Origin: Puffinus mauretanicus
Lineage: Eukaryota; Chordata; Aves; Procellariiformes; Procellariidae
Direction: 5' to 3'
Assembly (NCBI GenBank): GCA_023333565.1
Contig: JAJKFH010003762.1
Coordinates: forward strand, 3,348,001-3,412,000
DNA: 64,000 nucleotides
Shown: positions 49,136-60,353 of the stretch, piece by piece
How positions within the stretch are numbered: position 1 is the stretch's first letter
How the letters are laid out: every line of letters starts with the position of its first letter
Program-made: the position numbers and the translations under genes
Notes under the pieces: generated by a model
The model's input: only the letters and a program-made list of their open reading frames with translations
Databases searched by the model: none
What the model was told of the DNA's origin: nothing

Positions 49136-51027
49136 AACTATGAAGAATAGAGGGATTCCTAAATCCCACTGCAACAGAAAAGATAAGTTGCACCAGAGAG
49201 AAATGGCAGCATATACAGACAGACTGTATATTAAATGAATCCTTATCTGCTGGAGAGGGGCAGGTGACCCAGCATTTTCTGGCTTTCTTGAAAATATATT
49301 TTATGAGTAATGGGGGGAAGGAAGACTCAGAAGGGTAAGAGGGGCATCAGAAATTAAAATGAATATCCATATGTTTTCATATTTCTTCAGAATGCATCTA
49401 GTAATTCCAAGGACACTCATAATTAAGCAAGGATATAGCATTTCATTTTCAAAGTACTGTACACACATTGACTAATCACCTAGAAATACTTTTAATTTGT
49501 TAGCCTTTCAGCATCAGCTTCATTTTTAAAGGTTTAAATATTATTTATTATAAGCCTGAAGTATTCTGTGTGATGTTTCCAAATAAATTTTTTTTGTATC
49601 TTTAAAAGATTCTCTGTTATAGAGAATAGTACAAAATATTAAGCTGCAGTAATGTATTTGTGATTATGCTGATTTTATTTTGTCAAATACATGTTATTGT
49701 TTATTGCAATAAATAATAATAACAATGTAGATAATTTCTGCAGGGAAAGAAAAAAATATACAGAGAAATCTACAATTATGTAAAAAATAAAATGTAAAAT
49801 TTTCATGACAGTAGGTTCCATGATAAATAGTCAGTAGGAGGCAAATTGGAGGGAAGCAAAGGAGCTGAGAGAAAAATTATCAAGTTATTTAGATGTATGA
49901 CACAACCATTTTCATCCCGAATATGGGCTGCCATATTTGAAAATAAGGCTTTGATCAACATCCCTGTCTCTGAATTTAAAGCTTCATGGATTATTTTTCT
50001 CAAAAATCATCTTAGAATTACAGCACAGGTGAAAATATTTTTTCAAAATGTGAAGGGGAATGCAGAAAGAAAGTTCACCTTCAACCTTCACATTGTGGCA
50101 ATTCCAGGCAAAAAACCCACTACTTTATGTGACTGTAAATTCTGCAGAGCCTTTATTTCTCCCTTTTCCCAGAGATGTCCAGAAATATAACCTGCTCCCT
50201 TATTCTCCTATCTGAACAAAAAAGTAATCCTATTTTCTTAAGACATCAATTTTTACCTCTTTCGTGATGATTTATAAGATTGCAGTTTTCCTTTTATTCT
50301 GTCAAACAGACTTCTGTATTCTCATTGCAGCTGACCTCTGAATGCACCATAGGAAGCAGAAAAGTTTGATACCATCACTGCAGGGTAACTTCTTGTTATT
50401 GAAACAATGACTAGTCGAGCAGCAGGAGACTCTGTGAGAAACCTCTTAATTCTAATCATTGAAAAGACGACTTCTTCATCAAAATGTCCCTGGGGTTCCT
50501 GATCTGATTCTTGAAAATGACAATGTTAAAGTAGCAGTGTTTAGTCAAAGGAGGATTTTACTACGAGCAGATGCGGTAAGCAGGGCCTTATTTTTCTGGG
50601 ATGTCTCTGAGAAGTGAATCTGCAATTCTTTATAAATTCACCACACTCTTTTTACCTCCAAACTATTATTTTAAACCAGATTAGACTCAGTCTAACTGTG
50701 CTCCCTACTGCATTCCTATCAGTTATTAAATAGCAAGGAATAACCTTGGACTGTTGTCATTAAAGATACTGCTTCCCACGATATGTTTGGAAGTTAGCTA
50801 GTGGGAATGTACACATGCAAGCTGAAAGCAAAAGCAGACTTTTGGGGAGACTCTCATTTAATTTCCCTTTCTCCCTCCATTCCTGTTCACAGAAAAATTG
50901 CTTTTATTCATACACATACACTCACACAAAGATGCCTTAACTTCACAAGGACAATTAATAAAAAGATTGAATGGGAAAAACAAAGAGCTTTTGTACATAT
51001 CTGGAAAGGGTATACTCTATCCACAAC

Positions 51028-51235
51028 CGATAAAACAAGAAATAAACCACTAAATTTGCAGCAGGGTAGATATATGTTAATTATGAGGAAAAACAGTGTA
51101 ATAGATAGGGAACACTGGAATGGATTGTTATTGGAATCTGCTGAGCACCATTGTTAGATGTTTGGCAAGTGTATACAAGATGGTATAGCTATAGCTGATC
51201 CTGCTTTTGGATGGACACTTAGATATATATAACTA
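51028..51235 (+). mobile_element. Old CR1-family LINE 3' end
   Basis: The plus-strand frame through 51040-51150 still reads L-N-L-Q-Q-G-R, then I-M-R-K-N-S, then E-H-W-N-G-L-L-L-E-S. This is the conserved ORF2 C-terminus of CR1-family LINEs. The following bases ('agctgatcctgcttttgg' near 51193) fit the 3' UTR. An open frame that starts at 50801 runs into this block, but only its C-terminal third is the element. It is degenerate and incomplete at both ends. Confidence 0.75.
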
Positions 51236-52770
51236 TCTTTGTAATTAATGAGTGGACAATGGATTTGAGAAAAAGAGGGTCATCTTGTATCCGATTTACC
51301 TGGCACACTCCAGAAAAATTATTTTAAAAAAAAGTATTTAGCTTTTAGGTAAATAAACTAACTGCTTTGTAAAATGTTGTTTAATGGAACATTCTGATCT
51401 TCTTTAATGATGATACTTGAGCATGCATTTCAGCAGCTCAAGAGTATATGTGCAGGGTTTTCAGATTTCGGAGTCAATTTGTAGATCACCTTAAGAAGCT
51501 TTATGGACTACCGCAGATCAGCTGCTTGGAGGTTGAATAATACTGCACCAAAAGTCCTCCTGAGGGTCTTTACAGCTGTATTTTTCTATGGCTTTATTTA
51601 AAAATAAAATTAAATAAAATACTTTTTAAAAAGATTGCTTGGAAACCATATGACCTGAAACCCTTGGCAGGCAAAATCTCACTTGCCATTATCACTCCTT
51701 CTTAAGATAAGATTGTGTTACAGATAGATGGTATGAGACTGAAAAGATCTGTCTTAACAGAAGACTACTAGGTAGCCTTTCCGGAGTTCCTGTCCCCGCT
51801 CTGGCACTTCTTTCAGGTGGGTCCTCAACACTCACTTTGAAGCCAGGGGAATGTCTATAAAAGCCTCTATGTCTATGTATAAATAAGTAAATGGTGGTCC
51901 AGAACTAAACCCCAGCTTTGAGGCCAAGGGATGCTGATTTCTCTCAGAGAAAGCTTTTTGGAGTAGTACAAACCACAGCCAGCAGGAGTCCAGTGTTTGA
52001 ACCGGACTGTTGTTCTTCTGTTTGACAGTATGGATAAACATCGGCTCAGGGGAGAGAGACTACAGCCAAGTGCCCAGGAATGTGGATGTGGCCAGTCTGT
52101 TCCATTTGACCTTAAGGACCAGAGAACAGATCCTGGCCTTCATTTTATTTAGTAGTACAGAAACAGTCAGAGGTGCAAAGAAATACACCCAAATGTGACA
52201 GGTGTTCGTCTCACAAGTCAAAGATGAATGGCACTAATAGAACAAAAGCAGCTCCTGTAAGAAGACCAGCAAGACTCAGTGGCAGTAAGTAGGCTGAGCG
52301 TCTTGCAAATTGAACCCCTCTTCCTTTGAAGTTCCTTGGGTGATTGGGTTAGGTAGACCTCAATGGCAAAGGTCCTGGAATTTGGCCAATCCCCTGAAAA
52401 GAGGATTAGGGTAGGGGGAGTCTCTGACTATTCATAGGGCAGACAAGCTCGATACTCAAGCTTTATGACTGAAGTACTCTATTTTGTTTTCATAATCTAT
52501 AGAATGGTGCTGTGGACACCACCACAAACCCTGGAGCTGTTGCAAAGCATTCTATAGCTGTTAAAATGTTAACAATAGTCCTGAACATCACCCACAGCCC
52601 TCCTGACTTCTCTTGGGTCTGCACTGGCTTCTTCATGCTTTTCCTAATATATATAACATCAACTCATTACCATTTATGAAAGGCTTTGCTAATCTGGTAT
52701 ATTTAAACAACTAGTATTTTTAATAAAGAAGTTTCTCTTAGTTGTTCTTCCAAGAAACCTGTGCTCAGCT

Positions 52771-52810
52771 TTTTTGTTTGTTTGGGGTTTTTTGTTTGTT
52801 TGTTTGTTTT
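52771..52810. repeat. (GTTT)n microsatellite, interrupted
   Basis: T and GTTT units with one GGGG interruption, low complexity. Probably a simple repeat; it could alternatively be the eroded A-tail of a minus-strand insertion. Confidence 0.8.
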
Positions 52811-54665
52811 AATGGGGGAGCAGAGATGAGAATACTCTGTGGCCATTGCAGAAAAATACAACGATGACATCATGGTAATGCTACCTTCTGCAAAGTTGCA
52901 GATCAATCCCAAAATGGGATTAGCTCTAGCAGTCACTTGGGAAATAAAAGTATCAGGTTCACTCATAACCACAAATGTTAAAGGCTAAGAAAAAAGAGGA
53001 AACTATAGGGTCAGCTGCAAATATTTGAACCTGCTGGAGAAAGAAAAGCAGCTTGAAAATACTGCATGGCAAAAAAAAATTGCTGGTGAATATTAAATAC
53101 TGTGCAGGTCAGCTGGATCAAGTGGCTCCTTTCCAAAAATAAAAATTAACAGGTAAGAGAAGTTTCTATTTCATTGCCAAAAACCTGTCTGCCTTTCCTC
53201 ATTTATGGGATATGACTAGGAGTAAGTGAAGAAATACATTTATGTCTAGAAAGAGCTATAATTTCCAAAGGAATAATTGAAACTCTCTCCTTCTGCATAT
53301 AGCATTTATAACATAGGTAGTTACACAGATTCGAGCACTGAATTGTCAGTTGAAGGAACATGCCATAGGATGCTATCCTGTTTCTGCTCTCTGATGATTT
53401 ATGTTTAGGGGAGCTCTAGGCCTTCAAAATCCTATGTCACTTTTTCTTTGGCTATATCTGGGGATTTAGGAATCTCTGTGTCCCTCCTGTTATCTCAACG
53501 GTGGAATGAACGTACTTTACTTTTCTGTTTTGCTTCCAAGTGCTGAGGCACATTTATCTGCAGTCATTGGTCCCCAACTCTCCCTAGCATAAACAACTGT
53601 TCCAAACAAGTACCAGGCTGTAAACATCATATTTTGAGGGTTTTTTTGTCAGTCTAAAGACACATGTATCTATGGAAAGGAAAATATAAGATAACAAGCA
53701 GTACTGCAGGAAAACATCACAACAGAATAGGTACCACACCACAGATACAACTGAGATAGAATGGTGTTAGCAACAAGATACACAACTAGGAAAAGTCCAG
53801 CATGGGAGAAATACAATACCAAATATAATAGATATGGCTGACAAAGGAGGAAAAGGCAAAGCAAAGGTATTCTGAAGCAAAAATAAAGCCATGAGAGATT
53901 TTAGGAGCAGCTCTGAGAACATGTAGTTTAACTTTTCAAAACAGAACTTCTGAAGCTTTCCTAAGGGTGGTTTGAGATTACGAAAATCATCACTATTCAC
54001 AGATGTGTACAGTTGTTTCCATTTGACAGTGTATAGATGGTTTATATCCATGCCATAGTCCTTCATAAAGAAACACCAAGTTCAAGACATAACATAAAAG
54101 ACCTAAATTTAAGTTTTTCAGAAACAACGTGCACACTCGGAACCTTATGACACTGGGACTTTCAATATTCAGAGGTGCAGAATAATCTTCCTCTCAGAAC
54201 CCCAATATTGAGATACTGCAGTTTTGCTCCATTTTTTTAAGTCAATGCCTCTGTTTATCTAAATACTCTAACAAATTAAAGTTTTAAGAAGCATGAACTT
54301 GAGATTTACAGATCAGTTCAACAAATATTTAAAGTAATATTACTTTCACCACTCTGTGAACAGTATAAGAAGTTAGGACAGCATATCTTATTAATAGAGA
54401 AATCCCCCCCAACGACAGTCATCTAGCTACTTTAAATCGCCAAGCAGGAGACTTACTAAATATTTTTCCTCTAGCCCAACACCATCTAAAGATATCATTG
54501 TTCTGAGGCATAGGCTCAGGTACCAAACTAAGTAAAGTCCATAAACTTCTCTCTTCTGCAAATTTAGCTCAACTTTTCATTTTTATCCACAGCTTGTATC
54601 AAAAAATTTAAAAAAATAAAAACAGTAACTGCAACAAAAGATGAGTAAGACATGAGAAAGGTTAC

Positions 54666-54728
54666 CTTTTTTGAGATCATTTCTGTGAAAGTGGAATACT
54701 GAAGCAGCAAAAAGACCACCTTCTAGTT
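54666..54728 (-). CDS. Candidate internal exon, unknown protein
   Basis: Minus strand, 63 bases. The acceptor is excellent ('tttctctctcccctttccag') and the donor is AAAAAAG|GTAACC. Phase 0 stops at its second codon. Phase 1 to phase 1 is open for 20 codons and reads L-E-G-G-L-F-A-A-S-V-F-H-F-H-R-N-D-L-K-K. The peptide is hydrophobic at first and basic at its end. It lies 12 kb upstream (in transcription order) of the exon series that begins at 42820. Whether it is the same gene is not known. Confidence 0.42.
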
Positions 54729-57700
54729 CTGGAAAGGGGAGAGAGAAAGGATTAAAAATTTTTATTTTCCTGCTCATCTGTTCCAGTTTTAACCATTGCG
54801 AACTTTTCATTTAGAATTTTTCAGAAACAATTTCACTTATGAAGATCTTTCCATTGAATCTCTCAAAGCCAAATGTCATTAAAATTTGAAAAACTAAAAA
54901 TTAATTAAAATATAACAAGATTTCTTTCCTCAGAACCTCTTTGCAGGTTCTATGCTATACCTGAGGACTGGATCCACTGTCCAATTGACTATCATCCTTG
55001 ATCTAAAATATCACTAAAGTACTACTTTGTCAGCAAAAACATTAAAAAGCTATAGCTATTTAATAGCTATATTAGTCATAGTCACTGATCTTCTGTACAG
55101 CCTTATAAAACAGTGACATGGCCTTATATACCAAAAAGGAAATTTTCTAGCACTGGCGTCTTATGTAAAAAATTATACATCTTTTTGCAAGGCAGCAGCA
55201 TATTTTTCAGTCTGAGATCTCCAAATAAACAAAAAGCTACCTCTACACTAATACTCCGTTTTATCCATCCTTTTAAGTCTTCTCTCCATTTATTCTACAT
55301 CTCACTTACTAAAGCACTAACTAGGTGGATACACAAATGGTGTAATACAAGAACTTAGTTTGTCATAAATTCGCTCTGCCAACGTCGAAAGCAAAATGCA
55401 TGAGAAAGATCAAAGTAACTAGAGCACCAGACTTCACTAAATATGCGAGTTCTGCTTCCTAAAAGGTTGTGTACCTCCAGACTGGGATACAGCTGAACAG
55501 AGTGCAGGGACAGGTCACAATCCAAGATGGAGTGGGATCTGGGACACAGAAACCATGGGCTTGCTCAGTTACAGAGATCCTTGCATATTTTTTGCTTACA
55601 CCCATAAACTAGCAACTTCCTGTTTTTCCTGGACCCTCTGTCCACCATTCTTCCCCACAATATAAGGAAATGTTTAGTTTAATTTCTGCATAAGGACTTC
55701 TGGCTTCTTTGACATTCTTTACTTAAATGGCTGAATTTTGTGTGAGAGTCTACAAGAAAGTTTGAGGGTTTTTATCAGATAAAAAAACTTTAATGAATAA
55801 AAGCCTATAGAGACTGCATGACCTCGCTTCAACAGCTATATTATTTGATTCACTGGAGTTGAGACAAAATTTGTCAGATGCAACTGAACGTTTCCAGGCA
55901 GAGTGAGCTAACATTTGTAGTTGCAAGTTGAAAACATAATCATCACTTCTTCAGCTGAATTTTATGAACATTTTAGTAGGTCCAGTATATTGTAACCTGT
56001 CACTCTTACCAATACAGTAACAAAAGAGAGATTCAAACTAAAATCATGGATTTGAAATCTAGGAAAAAAAAAAAAAAAAGAAAAAAAAGGGAGAAATCTC
56101 TGATTCAAATCCAAAGACATTTTCAGGGATATTGATGTTAGAGGTGTAATGTGAAAGTCTGGACCTGCTGGCAATAGGTGTCCTTTCTCTCTTTTCTTCT
56201 TGCCTTTAGCAGGAAATATTACACCCTTATATGCAAAAGAATAGGAGGCAGGGACTTAGCATCCTTACGGGTCAGCAATGGAACCTTGGCGCACAGAGCT
56301 CGCTTCCAAAACAGCTTTTATAACATCATGGGGATTGCACCGTATCTTCAAAGCACCGTACTAATTTTTCAAACTAAAACTAGAAACCTACATCCCTAAA
56401 AAGTGAAAGGCTTGCCTAAAGCTTCAGCTTTTAAATCACCAGTTGGCAAGAGAGCATATATATGGAGAACGTTTACAAATGTTAACATTTCTATGGCAAA
56501 TTGATACTGAAATATACTAACAGATCATGTTAACCTCTTACTCCATCCTGTTTCTGTGACTTCAGCAAGGTATGGCCATAGTTGCTTATGATATCATCAG
56601 AACACATCACTGAAATCAAAAACTCCTGGAATAAGTCCTGGGAGATTCAAGTTAGAAGTCAAGCAGAGCTTCCTAATCAGTAGATTTCTTTTTAAAAGCT
56701 ATTTGGATTAATAAAAGAACAATTACCTTCACTCTCAATCTTCTTCTAAATTGTTGTAATCTTGGATAAATAGAGTTTAATGAGATCACCTTATGCTAAA
56801 TTGATTTTTCTATTCTACAGAGCAAAGTGCTTTTCAGTTCAGAACTCAGCAATACATGTGGTGAACTTATCATGATCAAAATATTACTTTCAGTATATGA
56901 AATGTGAAGACATGCACAGTATATTGCTTTGCTGTGAAATTCTAGTATAAATGTGGGTAATATCTATATTCAGATTCCTAAAATGAATGTTTCATTCCTT
57001 GCAATAAATTAATTTTTTCCCTTTTCAGTGGAGGATTTTTCAAAAACATTGCTTTGGAAATCACATATATTCTCATAAGACAGATAAAGTCATCTTATGT
57101 TGAATTGAAGTTAGGACCTACCAAATCTAATACATCTTTTGAATCAAATATATGATCTACTAAATCTTACCAGTATTATGTATATTGAAAGCTAAACTGA
57201 TGAATCACTGGATAAATTAGATAGCAAATGCGTGACAATATAGTATTTATTAAAATGCATCAGTGATTCGTTTCAGTTCCCAGAACTTAATATATCAAAT
57301 TTTGAAGAATTCTTTAAAATTGCAGAGATTTTGTAGAAAGGCAAAAGACACAGGTAAAAATAGGCTAGAAAAAAAATGGTCCATGAATTCATACCAATTT
57401 ACACATCTGCTATATTTTTTGACCTTTTTAATTAAGAGGACAGGCAAATAGATGTTTATGGTTGAAATGAAAGACAGCAAAATGATAAAACCCAGTAAAA
57501 TATTGCCAGGCACTATATTTCTGATGGTTTATCTTAGCCATTAAAAAGAAAGTGTTCAAAAATATTTATATGGCTAATACCCCAAACACTATTTTCTGTG
57601 TATTTGGAGGCCAGATTATGTCTCTAAATACAGGCTGAGGTAGGGCTGGTGCATCAAGTGCATTGGAGACAAGCCTGGGAGTTAGCCTTTTCTGCTCTCG

Positions 57701-58379
57701 CCCTTAAGTGGAAAATAAGTTCCTGAAGATCTGTAGATGTCCTTTTTGCCTACATAACCTATCTCCCAAATTTAATCTGCAAGTACAAGAAGCAGAAACA
57801 ATTTTGCCTGGTCTGGCTCATGATCAGGGATAGGATATATTTTTCCACAAAGACCTAACTCCCTTGCTGAATTAAAAAAGGACATAAGCGTGCAGCTATA
57901 TATTGAAGTCGGCCAATTAGCCCTCCTGTACTGCACAAGGGATCCTTACTTGCTCTGCTGAACACTTTCTCAGAGTAATTTCACTTAGTAGTCATATCTT
58001 AGCCAACCATAACAGAAGTCTGGGGTCTCTAAAAAGGCCTGCCTCTTTTCCTCTCTTTTGTGACCTCCTATGTCTCCAGTATCCTGTAAACAATTAGGCA
58101 TAATTAATTTTACTGAGAGTTTTCACAACCCTAACAAGAGGTATTTAAAAATGGAAGAATCACTCAGTATATATATGTTTTCTCTACACAAAGCTTCCCT
58201 TATACAAAATAGCATAGCGTACCTTTACTGTCATGTTGCAGTATTTCTAACTTTGCAGTCACATCTTTGTCTACCCATCTTCCACTCAGCTGATGTATTG
58301 CTGCAACCAGCCTCACTTGTCAGAGGAAACTGAGTACAACACCCAGCCAATTTCATCCTTACTTGCAAAAGGGGTTAGA
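54729..58379. other. No supported gene
   Basis: AT-rich. A minus-strand segment at about 54961-55003 has a usable donor (CTCAG|GTATAG) and an open frame, but a poor acceptor. A long A tract (A16 then A8) at 56064-56088 precedes, on the minus strand, an acceptor-like 'tttttcctag'. Weak exon-like signals only. Confidence 0.45.
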
Positions 58380-58990
58380 CCACATCAGGTCTGGCTCCCT
58401 TGACCCCCTCAGCATTGTCCAAAGTTGTCCCGTGAGGCTTCACGTGCCTGCAGGAAGTGTTATAACTCACTGAGGCAACTAGACGCCCTGGAAGAGCAAC
58501 CCAGTGCAGTTGGGAGCTGCCCAACCCTGCCCCATGGCCAAGCCCAGCCCACCAGCAGCCACGACCGGCAAAGGCTGTTCCCCAAGGCTGCTGGGATGAA
58601 TGCTCATGTTAGTAGGAAAGAAGAAATAGTTAAAAAAAAAAAAAAAAAACAACAACATTTGGGAACAGGAGTAAATAGACTGCCAAGGAGACATCCATGG
58701 CCTGGTACAGCAGGTGACTTCGGCAAGCGTGAGACTAAGGTTAGCAAAGTTCCAGCATGCTTGGTAAAGGCGCAAGCTGTGAAGGTGCTGCAGTGGATGG
58801 ATGAGTTTTTTGCTCAGCATGGGACAGAGCAAACTTCTTAGGCTGCAGAAAGCCCAGGCAGGTAAGGCCAGATGGTTCTGGAGCTGCTACAAAAAAAATA
58901 TATTGGCACGCCACCGCTCAAAACAGGTCACCAGAGCTAACACCAAGGCCCTGCCCATGTCCAGGGTGGGAACCTGAGTATTCGCTCCAG
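58380..58990. other. GC-rich segment with internal A18 tract
   Basis: Bases 58425-58630 and 58650-58990 are GC-rich and sit either side of a run of 18 A at 58632-58649. Open frames on both strands across it (58425-58841 plus, 58479-58832 minus) are shadows of the composition. A consensus donor-like site, AGGCAG|GTAAGG, is at 58857-58868. The A run could be the tail of a plus-strand retrocopy, but no duplicated target bases were found. Confidence 0.4.
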
Positions 58991-60309
58991 TGCTGCTAAC
59001 AAAGACAATAAAAACCTAGTCACTGTGATGTTGCCAGATGTAAGTGAAGTTTGCATCAAGGTCATTTTATGCTCAAAAAAATCACAATGGCTGGCTTCTC
59101 AACTGACCCGTCAGGGCACACCAGAGTATGCCTTTAGGCACCCAAATTTGAAAGAAATGGCTAGTATATTTATGCTAATTAACTTTGCACATTGTCTGTA
59201 TGGAAAGCCAAAGGGAATATTCATATGCTTACCTATTGGGATGGGCTAGAGAGCCTTGCTACACCTAACTGATTTAATCTTCCATTCTGTGTTCTCATAC
59301 ATGTCTGTACAAAGATTTCTGCTACTAAAATTTGTAAGCAGACTTTCCTACAGATTATAGCGTTATAAATAGGTGATAAGGCAGAATAAGAACTAGCAGA
59401 ATGGTTTCAACATCTCCAAGATCTGGTATTTAATTTTCTCTAAACTAAAGCACCAAGAATACTGTGAAAGAACACTGAAAGATAAGAGATAGGGCCAGTT
59501 ATTCCACCCAACTGCCAAGATGCTGTATGAATTTGTGGCTTCCACACGTTCTTGAATTTATCTTCCTCATTTTTCACCATTTCTGTGTTATCTCTTAGAA
59601 TGAAGCCATTTCTATTAGAAAACATTCATTCTCATGCTGCTGGATTCTCATTAGTTTTCCCGATCTCTCAGTATTTTTTGCGGTGCAGATGCCCTAAGAG
59701 ATTTTTGTTTTGTTTTGCAGCTCCTGAAGTCCAGCACAGGATTTAAGAAGCTAATATGTATCATAAAAGGTAGTTATTTTGAAATTACTCTCACTGTAGT
59801 TTATACCTTTTCCCACAAGTTTATTGTTCAAACTATCTCACAAAATAATAGCAAGATGATAATCTCTAAATGGGTGTGTACCACAACAGCAAAATAAGAA
59901 AACAGGAACTTAGGCCAGCATAATTATAGTTAGTCATCAGTATCTGTCCTTCAAAAATTACTGCTTGAAGAAATACGCGCATGATAAGGGGTCAGTATTG
60001 CTGTCATCTTAATTGTGATACATTCCACAGTTTTCTTAATGGCTCTTGCCTATTTGCCAGGTTTCGTCATTTCTACAGGAGTGAAGTGGTACTGCGGGCA
60101 TGGAACAGCCAGCAATCAGAGTTTGCCACCTTATTTTAAATGGAGGTTGATAAACTGAACACAACAGACTGCAATGGCAGTATATGTGATGCAGTACAAA
60201 AGCAAAAGGGGGGCTTGAGAGCAGTATTGTTTAAAACTTTCAAAATTTAGAGAATAAAAAAGCAACAAGTCATGAGATAATATTCAAAGCTGAAGATGTT
60301 TCAACTTAC

Positions 60310-60353
60310 CTATCAATTGAATTGCTTTAATACAAACTGCTATTTGGAGAGAC
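60310..60353 (-). CDS. Candidate internal exon (44 bp)
   Basis: Minus strand. The acceptor is 'gtcatctatcctgcag' and the donor is TGATAG|GTAAGTTG. Phases 0 and 1 contain stops. Phase 2 to phase 1 is open and reads S-L-Q-I-A-V-C-I-K-A-I-Q-L-I. It would join in frame to the exon at 54728, giving Q-L-I-E-L-E-G-G across the junction. It is short, so it is suggestive only. Confidence 0.3.

Larger units (their letters stand above)
49136..54665. other. No supported gene apart from the CR1 tail at 51028-51235
   Basis: AT-rich. Splice-flanked frames at 51832-52020 and about 52222-52395 (both minus) and 52029-52198 (plus) are protein-like but overlap or lack donors, so none is called. A (GTTT)n tract lies at 52771-52810. 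Confidence 0.45.

Noticed and set aside
51832..52395. Splice-flanked frames on both strands
   Set aside because: They compete with one another and lack a consistent donor or phase partner.
58425..58841. 138-codon plus-strand frame
   Set aside because: It runs through an A18 tract (poly-Lys) and is mirrored by an open minus-strand frame.
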